Shown here: one piece after another, positions 1 to 6,560 of the stretch | Layout: every line of letters begins with the position of its first letter | How positions within the stretch are numbered: position 1 is the stretch's first letter | Origin: Saprospiraceae bacterium | GTDB lineage: Bacteria; Bacteroidota; Bacteroidia; Chitinophagales; Saprospiraceae | DNA: 38,561 nt | Direction of reading: 5' to 3' | Assembly (NCBI GenBank): GCA_013002995.1 | Contig: JABDLO010000454.1 | Span: 1-38,561, forward strand | Program-made: the position numbers and the translations under genes | Notes under the pieces: model-generated | Told to the model about the DNA's origin: nothing | Database searches by the model: none | Seen by the model: only the letters and a program-made list of their open reading frames with translations

Positions 1-317
1 TCTATATATTCTATGGGTATACACATCTCTTTTCCAGGAAGATAAATTTCATTTTCCATGAGCGAGCAGTCTTCTCGTTCTTCTAATCCTTCTGTTGAAA
101 TGACAAAGAAGTGCTCGTGTTGTGCGTACACGATATGGTCAGAAATTATAATGAGGGTACTATCACTTTCGCAAATGTACAAGCCCTGGTATACGTCTGG
201 AATTTCAATTACTGCCTCTCCTCCTAAAGGTTGGGGCTTGTCAAAAACTACTGGGGGAGTACAATTTGTTAATAATAATACTGTGAAAATGAAGGCAATA
301 CATATCCTGCTATTCAT
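1..317 (-). CDS. Partial lipoprotein of unknown function (N-terminal part)
   Basis: An open minus-strand frame runs from an ATG at 317 to the window edge without a stop, giving about 105 residues. The N-terminus is a lipoprotein signal: Met-Asn-Ser-Arg, a hydrophobic stretch, then LLLTNC with the lipid-modified Cys at residue 19. The mature part (TPPVVFDKPQPLGG onward) has a short beta-rich pattern with motifs such as IPDVYQGLYICESD and HIVYAQHEHFFVIS. The protein therefore probably sits on the periplasmic face of the outer or inner membrane. The start is supported by the signal peptide directly after it and an A-rich leader (AACATAAA). It lies downstream of the patatin gene on the same strand with a 185-bp gap, so it may have its own promoter. 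I do not recognise the family; the C-terminal part is outside the window. Confidence 0.75.
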   Translation of the reverse strand, partial: MNSRICIAFIFTVLLLTNCTPPVVFDKPQPLGGEAVIEIPDVYQGLYICESDSTLIIISDHIVYAQHEHFFVISTEGLEEREDCSLMENEIYLPGKEMCIPIEYI

Positions 318-502
318 TTTATGTTTTTAATATAATATCGCAGAATGAAAGAGCAACTCAGATGATGATTCTTTTCAGGTCAAATGATTTCTCTCATCTC
401 TTCAAGATATGATCTAAATTTCACCTTACTTTAGATTGTTTAGTTTTAAATAATAAGTTGCTGCTTTAGATGCCATCATTCAAAGCAATAGTATCTTAAT
501 AT

Positions 503-1273
503 TCATCTTTCAAGCAGTTTCTTGAATGAATCCTCCATATTTCTGGCAGCTTTGTAACCGACTTCAAATGCAAATTTTCTTTTCTTCATATCAAAGATTC
601 CGATATCAGCCAATTCTGGTGGAGAGAGATAAAGGCTACATATTTTGGACTTCTTCCTGGTCTGGGCATTCATCATGACATTGAAAGATCGTTCAACAAG
701 CGAAAAGCTATTGGTTAGGGATTTCTTATCAATATCGGCTACAAAATTGAGATTAACACCGATGATGTGGTCTACTTCCAGCGGTATGTTTTCAACAGGG
801 AAATTATTGACAATCCCTCCATCAGCATACCAGGCATCTTCTATTTCAATAGGAGAGAAGACCATAGGAAAGCACGCCGATGCAAGCACCGGTTTAATTA
901 ACTCACCTTTAGAAAATATTCTTTCATTAGATGTAAAAAGATTGGTTGCAGTTACATAAAATTTCCTCTTCAAGGATTCGAAGGAATTATGACCGATTAA
1001 ATCAACCAATTCTGTCTCATATTTCATGAGGTCTAGAAAACCCGGCTTACCGAAGCTATAGTTTTTAATGGTCAGGATGGTAGTTCTCAGGAAGTATTCC
1101 AGGATTTCATCTGCATTCATTCCTGAAGCATACATAACACCAACCAGAGCACCAGAACTCGTGCCTGAAACATGGGTAATATTCAAGCCTATCTCTTCTA
1201 TGTATTTTATAACACCGATGTGTGCAAGACCCTTCACACCACCTCCAGATAATACTAAAGCAATATTGGACAT
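503..1273 (-). CDS. Patatin-like phospholipase (RssA/YlaK type)
   Basis: A 256-aa single-domain patatin. The glycine-rich oxyanion motif GGGVKG is at residues 10-15, the nucleophile elbow GTSSG at 37-41 (Ser39) and the DGG motif at 150-152 (Asp150), which together give the Ser-Asp dyad of patatin lipases. It has no signal peptide, so it is probably cytosolic and acts on membrane lipids or acyl esters. The length fits the short bacterial RssA group rather than the long outer-membrane PlpD/BamA-fused group. The start ATG at 1273 places the glycine loop ten residues in, which is normal for the family. A 14-bp palindrome, ATGATTTCAATCAT (1283-1296), lies just upstream. The substrate is not deducible. 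Confidence 0.9.
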   Translation of the reverse strand: MSNIALVLSGGGVKGLAHIGVIKYIEEIGLNITHVSGTSSGALVGVMYASGMNADEILEYFLRTTILTIKNYSFGKPGFLDLMKYETELVDLIGHNSFESLKRKFYVTATNLFTSNERIFSKGELIKPVLASACFPMVFSPIEIEDAWYADGGIVNNFPVENIPLEVDHIIGVNLNFVADIDKKSLTNSFSLVERSFNVMMNAQTRKKSKICSLYLSPPELADIGIFDMKKRKFAFEVGYKAARNMEDSFKKLLER

Positions 1274-1462
1274 GTAATACCTATGATTTCAATCATTAAA
1301 AATTATGCCGGTCATCATTCTTAACACCTGGTGAACCGTTGTATTTTGAATGTTTTATATCCACATTTCAAAATTATCAAAAATTGGAATGATTCACTCA
1401 CTAGTCGTGCCTCATTTAACACGAAGTGACAAATTAATATTTCATCTTTAAAGAGAGAACAA

Positions 1463-1828
1463 ATGAAAATATCAAGAGAACTCAAATTAGAAAATATACA
1501 ACAACAGTTTCAATCTGTATTTCCTCATTTAAAGATTGAGTTTTATTCCCGACCTCATAAGACAGGTGAAGGGTCAGAAGTAAAAACACAAATCAGTAAT
1601 CTTAAAAAGGTAGGGCAGATCTGTGATTTGGATGAAGTTGAAATTCCATTAAACGGTGAAATGACTGTTAAAGAATTTGAATCCATCATGGAAGAAAATT
1701 TTGGCCTTCACGTCCAGGTCTTCAGAAAATCAGCAAATCTGTGGCTTCAAACAGCAGCTACTGACGGATGGACCCTGGATAAACAGGAAGGGAAAGGAGG
1801 CCGTTCTGAGAAGTTTGCAGAAAAATAG
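1463..1828 (+). CDS. Conserved hypothetical protein, 121 aa
   Basis: A small soluble protein with no signal peptide or membrane segment. It is mixed alpha/beta: an N-terminal helix (ISRELKLENIQQQF), beta strands around LKIEFYSRPHKTGEG, a middle acidic stretch, and a C-terminal strand-rich part containing VQVFRKSANLWLQT and DGWTLDKQEGKG. The tail is basic and glycine-rich. From memory I believe similar proteins occur in Bacteroidota near universal stress and oxygen-regulated genes, but I cannot name a domain. It converges on the REC-Crp regulator gene with only 8 bp between stop codons. The start follows an A/G-rich leader (AAAGAGAGAACAA), a plausible ribosome site. Function unknown; a role in the neighbouring redox/hypoxia module is a guess from position only. 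Confidence 0.75.
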   Translation: MKISRELKLENIQQQFQSVFPHLKIEFYSRPHKTGEGSEVKTQISNLKKVGQICDLDEVEIPLNGEMTVKEFESIMEENFGLHVQVFRKSANLWLQTAATDGWTLDKQEGKGGRSEKFAEK

Positions 1829-1836
1829 GAAAACGA

Positions 1837-2880
1837 CTATTGAGGCATATTTTTTAATGCTGCCTCATTCAATATATTGATTTCATTATCAATGATTTCA
1901 ATAATTCCTTCTGATTTAAAATCTGATATCGTCCTTATAACAGTTTCTTTGGCTGTCCCAGCAAGACTTGCAAGATCTTCTCTCAGTATGGCAAATGAAG
2001 GTTGTCCATTTTTATCAGCTAGTGTCAGTAAAGCATTGGCAACTTTTTTCCTTACGGAGCTATAAGCCAAATCCAATAATTGCTTTTCAGTATCAGCAGT
2101 TTTACTGGCCAACATCTTAATGAACTGGGCTGCGAAGTTACGATTGTTGAAAAGCAGCAAATTAAAATCCTCTTCAGGTATAAGCCTTATTGTAGAATCT
2201 TCAAGTGCGATAACAGTATCTTCATACTTTTCTTTCTTTAATAATGGAATATAACCGAAGAAGTCACCAGGAGAAAAAATATTGATGATCAACTCCTTTC
2301 CCCATTCATTAATGTAACATTGTTTTACTTTTCCTTCTGCAACAAAGAACAACCATTTGGGATGTTGACCATGCTCATAAATGATATCCTTCTTGTTGTA
2401 CTTTCTGTATTCCCTGTTCATTGACAGGTTTTCAAATTCCTTTTGTGCTTTCGCTTCATCAAAGAATTTTTGAAGTCCTGACTCAGTACGGTCAAATGCT
2501 CTCTTGATGCGTTCACTCTTCTTTAGTCTTATCTCAATTGCTTCAAGTAATTCAACATCATCAAATGGTTTCGTAATGTAATCATCTGCCCCAAGTCCCA
2601 TTCCTTTTCTGAAGTCTGTCTTCTCACTCTTTGCCGTAAGAAAAATAAAAGGGATATCACTGGTCTTTGGATTTTTATTCAGAATCTTTAATACACCAAA
2701 ACCATCCAATTCCGGCATCATTACATCACAAAGGATAAGATCCACATCTGAAGAAAGAGCAATTTCTACTCCTTTCTTGCCATTTGCGGCAGAAAAAACC
2801 TCATAATCAGAGAGTTCTAGTATTTCACATAGGTTTTCTCTAACCTCCGGATTGTCTTCAATTACCAGTAATTTTTTCAT
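1837..2880 (-). CDS. Response regulator: receiver domain fused to Crp/Fnr transcription factor
   Basis: A 347-aa protein. Residues 1-120 form a CheY-type receiver with acidic pocket Glu8/Asp9, phospho-acceptor Asp52 (ILCDVMMPELDG), Thr82 and Lys104. A helical linker (120-155) leads to a cyclic-nucleotide-binding-like beta-barrel (about 160-250; FSPGDFFGYIPLL at 202-214) and a Crp-type winged helix at about 270-335. The recognition helix GTAKETVIRTIS carries Glu312 and Arg316, the pair that Crp/Fnr proteins use to read the G and C of TTGA/TCAA-like half-sites. No cysteine cluster for an Fe-S centre is present, so it should not sense oxygen itself; phosphorylation by the adjacent kinase is the likely input. 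The ATG overlaps the kinase stop by 4 bp (ATGA), showing translational coupling. Domain logic equals FixJ receiver plus FixK output in one chain. Confidence 0.93.
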   Translation of the reverse strand: MKKLLVIEDNPEVRENLCEILELSDYEVFSAANGKKGVEIALSSDVDLILCDVMMPELDGFGVLKILNKNPKTSDIPFIFLTAKSEKTDFRKGMGLGADDYITKPFDDVELLEAIEIRLKKSERIKRAFDRTESGLQKFFDEAKAQKEFENLSMNREYRKYNKKDIIYEHGQHPKWLFFVAEGKVKQCYINEWGKELIINIFSPGDFFGYIPLLKKEKYEDTVIALEDSTIRLIPEEDFNLLLFNNRNFAAQFIKMLASKTADTEKQLLDLAYSSVRKKVANALLTLADKNGQPSFAILREDLASLAGTAKETVIRTISDFKSEGIIEIIDNEINILNEAALKNMPQ

Positions 2881-4145
2881 AGTTGTTTCGATCGGTACGG
2901 CAATTTTACGAAAAATGATGACCCTTCTCCAAATATACTGGTAAATCTTATTGAACCACCCAATATATCCACATATCTTTTAACGATGTTCAGTCCAAGA
3001 CCTGTTCCTTGAATATTGGTAACATTCCCAGCTCTGAAGAAACGCTCAAACATGTGTTTTTGATCTTCTAGAGGGATTCCAATACCCTTGTCTTTAATTT
3101 CTATTTCAAGTTCTTCTTCTAAAAATTTAATATTGCATTCAATAAGTCCTGATTCATAAGAATATTTTATTGAATTGGAAACAAGATTGAAAAGGATGTT
3201 TTTGATGATTCGTTCATCAGAAATCACAGGTCTCAATGTATTGATAAAATTGACGGTTATAGCTTGACCTGGTTTCATGATTCCTTCAACTTCTTGTTTA
3301 ATTAATTCAATCAATGATTCCAGATTTACTTTATCGTATTTTACATCAATCTTGCCTTCTTCCAATTTACTGATTGAAAGGAAGTCATTGAGAATGCCTG
3401 TGAGGTTGTTTACGGCAGACTTTATTCTCTCAACATGTTTTACTCTTTTCGGTTGATGATTATGTTCTTCATATCTGGATATAAGAGCGGCAGATGAAAG
3501 TATGGTTGCAAGTGGAGTTCTAAATTCATGAGAAGCCATAGAAACAAAGCGTGATTTCAACTCACCGAGTTCTTTTTCTTTTTCAAGACTGAGTTTTAGT
3601 TCTTCCTCCCTGATCATCAACTTGGCCTCAATTGATTTCCGCTCGTTGATTTCCTCTTCCAATTTGGTATTGGTGTCCAACAGTTTGTTAACAACATTTT
3701 CCAATTCATATGTTCTTTTGGAAACTTTGCTTTCCAGTTCCTCATTAAGGCGTAAGATCCTTTCTTCTGCAGCTTTAACGTCTGTCAGATCATGAATGAT
3801 ACCTGTAAAGATGATGCGATCATTTAGAATTACTTCACTTACTGCAAGCCTGAAAGGGAATACACTTCCATCGGCTCTTTCTCCCAGCACTTCTCTTCCT
3901 ATACCTATAATCCGTGGTATTTTAGTACTCAGATACCTGGACATATATCCATCATGACTTGATTTATATGGTTCTGGCATCAGTACATTGATCTTCTTTC
4001 CAACTATGTCAGATTCTGCATAACCAAACATTTGAATAGCTGCCTGGTTAACAGTTTCGATAACACCATGGACGTCAATAGTGATGATTCCATCTATAGC
4101 AGTATCAATAATTGCTTGAATCCTTAAGGCAAAATCATTGCTCAT
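2877..4145 (-). CDS. FixL-like heme-PAS sensor histidine kinase
   Basis: A soluble 422-aa kinase with no transmembrane segment. Residues 5-125 form a PAS domain very close to the heme-binding PAS of rhizobial FixL. His64 in HDGYMSRY aligns with the proximal heme ligand (His200 of Bradyrhizobium FixL), Arg70 with Arg206, and Arg84 in RIIGIGR with the distal Arg220; only the His214 position is changed (Arg78). A coiled coil follows at about 125-195. The HisKA H-box ASHEFRTPL has His206. The HATPase part shows the N-box (NILFNLVSNSIKYS, 316-329), DKGIGIP (352-358) and GTGLGLNIV (380-388). Family knowledge predicts that oxygen binding to the heme inhibits the kinase, so signalling would occur at low oxygen. 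It is co-transcribed with the REC-Crp regulator. Heme binding is inferred from residues only. Confidence 0.9.
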   Translation of the reverse strand: MSNDFALRIQAIIDTAIDGIITIDVHGVIETVNQAAIQMFGYAESDIVGKKINVLMPEPYKSSHDGYMSRYLSTKIPRIIGIGREVLGERADGSVFPFRLAVSEVILNDRIIFTGIIHDLTDVKAAEERILRLNEELESKVSKRTYELENVVNKLLDTNTKLEEEINERKSIEAKLMIREEELKLSLEKEKELGELKSRFVSMASHEFRTPLATILSSAALISRYEEHNHQPKRVKHVERIKSAVNNLTGILNDFLSISKLEEGKIDVKYDKVNLESLIELIKQEVEGIMKPGQAITVNFINTLRPVISDERIIKNILFNLVSNSIKYSYESGLIECNIKFLEEELEIEIKDKGIGIPLEDQKHMFERFFRAGNVTNIQGTGLGLNIVKRYVDILGGSIRFTSIFGEGSSFFVKLPYRSKQL

Positions 4146-4162
4146 TTTTCTTCTTATATCTC

Positions 4163-4171
4163 CAAAGGCTA
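4163..4171 (-). promoter_or_regulatory. Possible -7 element for the FixL-like kinase operon
   Basis: On the minus strand this reads TAGCCTTTG, one base longer than the Bacteroidota TAnnTTTG element. It would put a start site near 4160 and the centre of the FNR-type palindrome at about -42, the class II activator position. Weak alone; listed because the geometry fits. Confidence 0.3.
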
Positions 4172-4194
4172 ATATATGATAAAATGGAAAGCCA

Positions 4195-4210
4195 GTTGAT
4201 GAAGGTCAAC
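4195..4210. promoter_or_regulatory. FNR/FixK-type operator palindrome
   Basis: The 16-mer GTTGATGAAGGTCAAC is an inverted repeat with half-sites GTTGAT and GTTGAC around a 4-bp spacer. It differs from the FNR/FixK consensus TTGAT-N4-ATCAA at one base. It lies in the 130-bp divergent region between the FixL-like kinase operon and the CBS/USP operon, about 57 bp from the kinase start and 66 bp from the preferred CBS start. The obvious candidate binder is the Crp-type regulator encoded at 1837-2880. The palindrome is seen directly; binding is inference. Confidence 0.65.
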
Positions 4211-4234
4211 AGATTAATTGATTCAGATCATAAA

Positions 4235-4242
4235 TACCTTCT
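4235..4242 (+). promoter_or_regulatory. Possible -7 element for the CBS/USP operon
   Basis: TACCTTCT matches the first six positions of TAnnTTTG. A start near 4248 would put the FNR-type palindrome at about -45 and favours the ATG at 4276 over the one at 4252 as the CBS protein start. Weak evidence on its own. Confidence 0.3.
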
Positions 4243-4275
4243 CATGTTTCTATGATCTTGTGTAAAAGTATAGTT

Positions 4276-4719
4276 ATGAACTTGTTAGAATCTGTATCAA
4301 CCATCATGACCAACAACCCTGTAAGGCTATCGCCTTATGATCCATTGGTCAAAGTAAAATCGATTTTTGAAAAAATGAATATCCACCATATTCCTGTAGT
4401 AGACGAAGGGAAATTGGTGGGTATAGTGAGTAAAGCTGACTTCCTTTTCTTTAAAAGAGGCTTTAATAATACCAATGTCATACAGAAAATGGAGGAAATC
4501 AGACTTAATAATTATGTAGTAAAAGACATTATGACTTCAGGTCTGGCTAAATTGGAGCCGGACGATAAAATAAACGTTGCTTTAGAAATATTTAAGAAAA
4601 ATATATTTCATGCTATTCCTGTAGTTAAGGATGGTCGGCTTGTGGGAATATTAACCACCCACGATATCATAAACAGGCTCGCGGACGATAAATCTGCTGT
4701 GTCTGAGTATAAATTATAA
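4276..4719 (+). CDS. Tandem CBS-domain protein
   Basis: A 147-aa protein made almost wholly of a CBS pair (Bateman module). The first CBS covers about residues 3-65, with MTNNPVRLSP, HHIPVVDEGKLVGIVSKADF. The second covers about 80-140, with VKDIMTSGLAKLEPDD and HAIPVVKDGRLVGILTTHDI. Such modules bind adenine nucleotides or related ligands and act as energy sensors. I chose ATG 4276 because the CBS fold begins straight after it; an in-frame ATG at 4252 would add eight residues (MILCKSIV) and would be nearly leaderless if the proposed promoter is right. It is the first gene of a two-gene unit with the USP fusion, 8 bp apart, and is divergent from the FixL-like system behind an FNR-type box. 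This suggests low-oxygen or redox-controlled expression. Confidence 0.9.
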   Translation: MNLLESVSTIMTNNPVRLSPYDPLVKVKSIFEKMNIHHIPVVDEGKLVGIVSKADFLFFKRGFNNTNVIQKMEEIRLNNYVVKDIMTSGLAKLEPDDKINVALEIFKKNIFHAIPVVKDGRLVGILTTHDIINRLADDKSAVSEYKL

Positions 4720-4727
4720 TACTTGTA

Positions 4728-5816
4728 ATGGACATAACAATTTATGGCACTGGTACTTCAGGTACAGAACTGATCAAGTCTGTATTGGACACTTTCTTGA
4801 ACCAGGCCGGGATCGACTTCAATATGAAGGAAGTCAATGATGTGAATGAATTTATGGAGAAGAAGATTCAATCAGTACCTGCTGTAATGGTTGATGACAG
4901 TGAGTTGTATGTGCTGAAGCAGAATGGTAAATTTACTGAGTCTTTAAGAAACCTGATTCAGTCCATATTAAAGAAAAAGGATTATGGTACAATGAATAAA
5001 ATCATTGTACCTACCGATTTTTCAGATACATCTATGAATGCCTTTTCTTTTGCCAATCGATATGCAAAAGACGTCTCTGGTATGATTAAAGTGGTTCATG
5101 TATATTACCCCTCATCAGCTGATATTAACGGAAATGTTTTTGTTGATGTGGGGCTAAAGAATGTAAAACAAGCCTTATTAGATGACTTCGTTAAATCTGT
5201 AAATCAAGACTGGATTGGAGAAGTTATGTCCACTTCATTGATTGACAAGACCTTTGCCGAAGGGTTTCCAGTTCCATCTATTGTTGAAGTCGCAGAAAAA
5301 AATAATGCATCCTGCATCATCATTGGCACTACTGGTGAAGGAGAGACATTCAAGAAAATCTTTGGCTCTGTATCTACAGAATTAGTAAAGAAATCTACTG
5401 TTCCCGTTATAGTTGTACCCCCTGAAGCCGTTTACAAGGGTTTTAAAAAAATCCTGTATGCCAGCCAGGATGCAGACTTGGATAAAAGATGTATGGATAG
5501 ACTTTGTTCATTCAGCCAGATACATGAAGCTGAACTTCACATCGTCCATGTCGCTAAATCAGATGTCGATTCAAGTAATTTTTCCGGCTCTGAAATAGAA
5601 TCATATTGTGACCAGGTTGAAATTAAAGTTTCACTAGTCGTAAATGATGATGTAGAAGAAGGACTACATCAATACGCAGATGATAAAAACATAGACTTAA
5701 TCGTGCTTTCAAGTAAGCGACGATCATTTATTGAAAATATATTTCATAGCAGTGTAAGTAAAAGAATGGCCATGCATACGCATATTCCAATTATGGTATT
5801 GCATGATAATGGCTAA
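4728..5816 (+). CDS. Thioredoxin-like domain fused to two universal stress protein domains
   Basis: A 362-aa soluble protein in three parts. Residues 1-85 look like a small thioredoxin fold (ITIYGTGTSGTELIKSVL, then cis-Pro-like SVPAVMVDD with Pro51), but the usual CxxC position reads GTSG, so it lacks redox cysteines. Residues 89-232 form a USP domain with an intact ATP-binding motif G-2x-G-9x-G-S (Gly200, Gly203, Gly213). Residues about 238-362 form a second USP domain with a degenerate motif (SSKRRSFIENIFHSS), probably not ATP-binding. Tandem USPs act in survival under stress, starvation and hypoxia. An internal ATG exists at the start of the first USP domain (residue 89), so a shorter product is conceivable, but the upstream frame is clearly protein-like. 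An intrinsic terminator follows at 5846. Confidence 0.88.
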   Translation: MDITIYGTGTSGTELIKSVLDTFLNQAGIDFNMKEVNDVNEFMEKKIQSVPAVMVDDSELYVLKQNGKFTESLRNLIQSILKKKDYGTMNKIIVPTDFSDTSMNAFSFANRYAKDVSGMIKVVHVYYPSSADINGNVFVDVGLKNVKQALLDDFVKSVNQDWIGEVMSTSLIDKTFAEGFPVPSIVEVAEKNNASCIIIGTTGEGETFKKIFGSVSTELVKKSTVPVIVVPPEAVYKGFKKILYASQDADLDKRCMDRLCSFSQIHEAELHIVHVAKSDVDSSNFSGSEIESYCDQVEIKVSLVVNDDVEEGLHQYADDKNIDLIVLSSKRRSFIENIFHSSVSKRMAMHTHIPIMVLHDNG

Positions 5817-5845
5817 TTCAGTTCATAACACTTAGAACTTTTGGA

Positions 5846-5880
5846 CCATCCCTTTCATCCGGGATGGTTTTTTTATTTTT
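5846..5880 (+). terminator. Intrinsic terminator of the CBS/USP operon
   Basis: CCATCCC (5846-5852) pairs with GGGATGG (5861-5867) across an 8-nt loop, followed by seven T and a further T-rich run. It lies 30 bp after the USP stop codon and ends that transcription unit. Confidence 0.85.
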
Positions 5881-5917
5881 TCATTTATGCTTTCAAGAAT
5901 AATGAGCAAAGGGTCTT

Positions 5918-5925
5918 TACATTTG
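5918..5925 (+). promoter_or_regulatory. Bacteroidota -7 promoter element upstream of SGNH hydrolase
   Basis: TACATTTG matches TAnnTTTG exactly. It lies 27 bp before the ATG at 5952, placing the start site near 5931. No good TTG is seen at the expected -33 spacing. Its location downstream of the terminator and upstream of 5952 supports the later ATG as the real start of the hydrolase. Confidence 0.5.
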
Positions 5926-5951
5926 TATATATTTTGATATCAAGCAGAAAG

Positions 5952-6560
5952 ATGATCAGATACCTGGCCTTAGGAGATAGTTATACTGTAGGGGAAGAAG
6001 TGAGTGCAGATCAATCATTTCCATATCAACTGCTGTATGGAATGAATGGATTAAAAGCTAAGAATGCTGAATTAAAAATCATTGCAGTAACCGGATGGAC
6101 AACCTCCGATCTCCTTGATGCTACCCAAAAAGAAGACCCAACTCCAGGTACATGGTCATTTGTTTCCTTATTAATTGGTGTTAATAACCAGTATCAGGGT
6201 AAACCATTTGAGTTGTACCAACAGGAGTTTTCAGCTTTATTAAATATAGCGATTGAGCTAATGGAAGGAGATGTCGGAAAAGTTGTCGTTGTATCTATTC
6301 CTGATTATGGTGTAACGCCTTTTGCCCAAGAATCAGATCAAAATAAAATTACGAGTGAAATACATCAGTACAATAGATACGCTCACGATAAAACAATAGA
6401 AGCAGGTGCTCAGTGGATTTATATAACAGATATATCATTACAGGCAGCTGACAATGAGGAGTTGATAACGGGGGATGGCCTGCATCCTTCAGGCATTCAG
6501 TATGGCTTGTGGGTAAAAGAAATTATTCCGGTCGTAAGAAAAATAATTGATGATGAATAA
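5952..6560 (+). CDS. SGNH/GDSL-family hydrolase
   Basis: A 202-aa esterase/lipase-type hydrolase. Block I is LALGDSYTVGE with nucleophile Ser10, block III is LIGVNN, and the C-terminal DGLHPS supplies the catalytic Asp and His. There is no signal peptide, so it is cytosolic. The frame is open further upstream to 5841, but that stretch overlaps the terminator hairpin and the TACATTTG promoter element and encodes implausible residues. ATG 5952 starts the protein two residues before the first core strand, as is usual. Its end overlaps the hydroxylase gene by 14 bp, so the two are translationally coupled. It probably deacylates a lipid or glycan ester; the substrate is unknown. Confidence 0.88.
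   Translation: MIRYLALGDSYTVGEEVSADQSFPYQLLYGMNGLKAKNAELKIIAVTGWTTSDLLDATQKEDPTPGTWSFVSLLIGVNNQYQGKPFELYQQEFSALLNIAIELMEGDVGKVVVVSIPDYGVTPFAQESDQNKITSEIHQYNRYAHDKTIEAGAQWIYITDISLQAADNEELITGDGLHPSGIQYGLWVKEIIPVVRKIIDDE

Noticed and set aside
5841-5951. N-terminal extension of the SGNH hydrolase
   Set aside because: It overlaps an intrinsic terminator and a TAnnTTTG element, and the encoded residues do not resemble the family.
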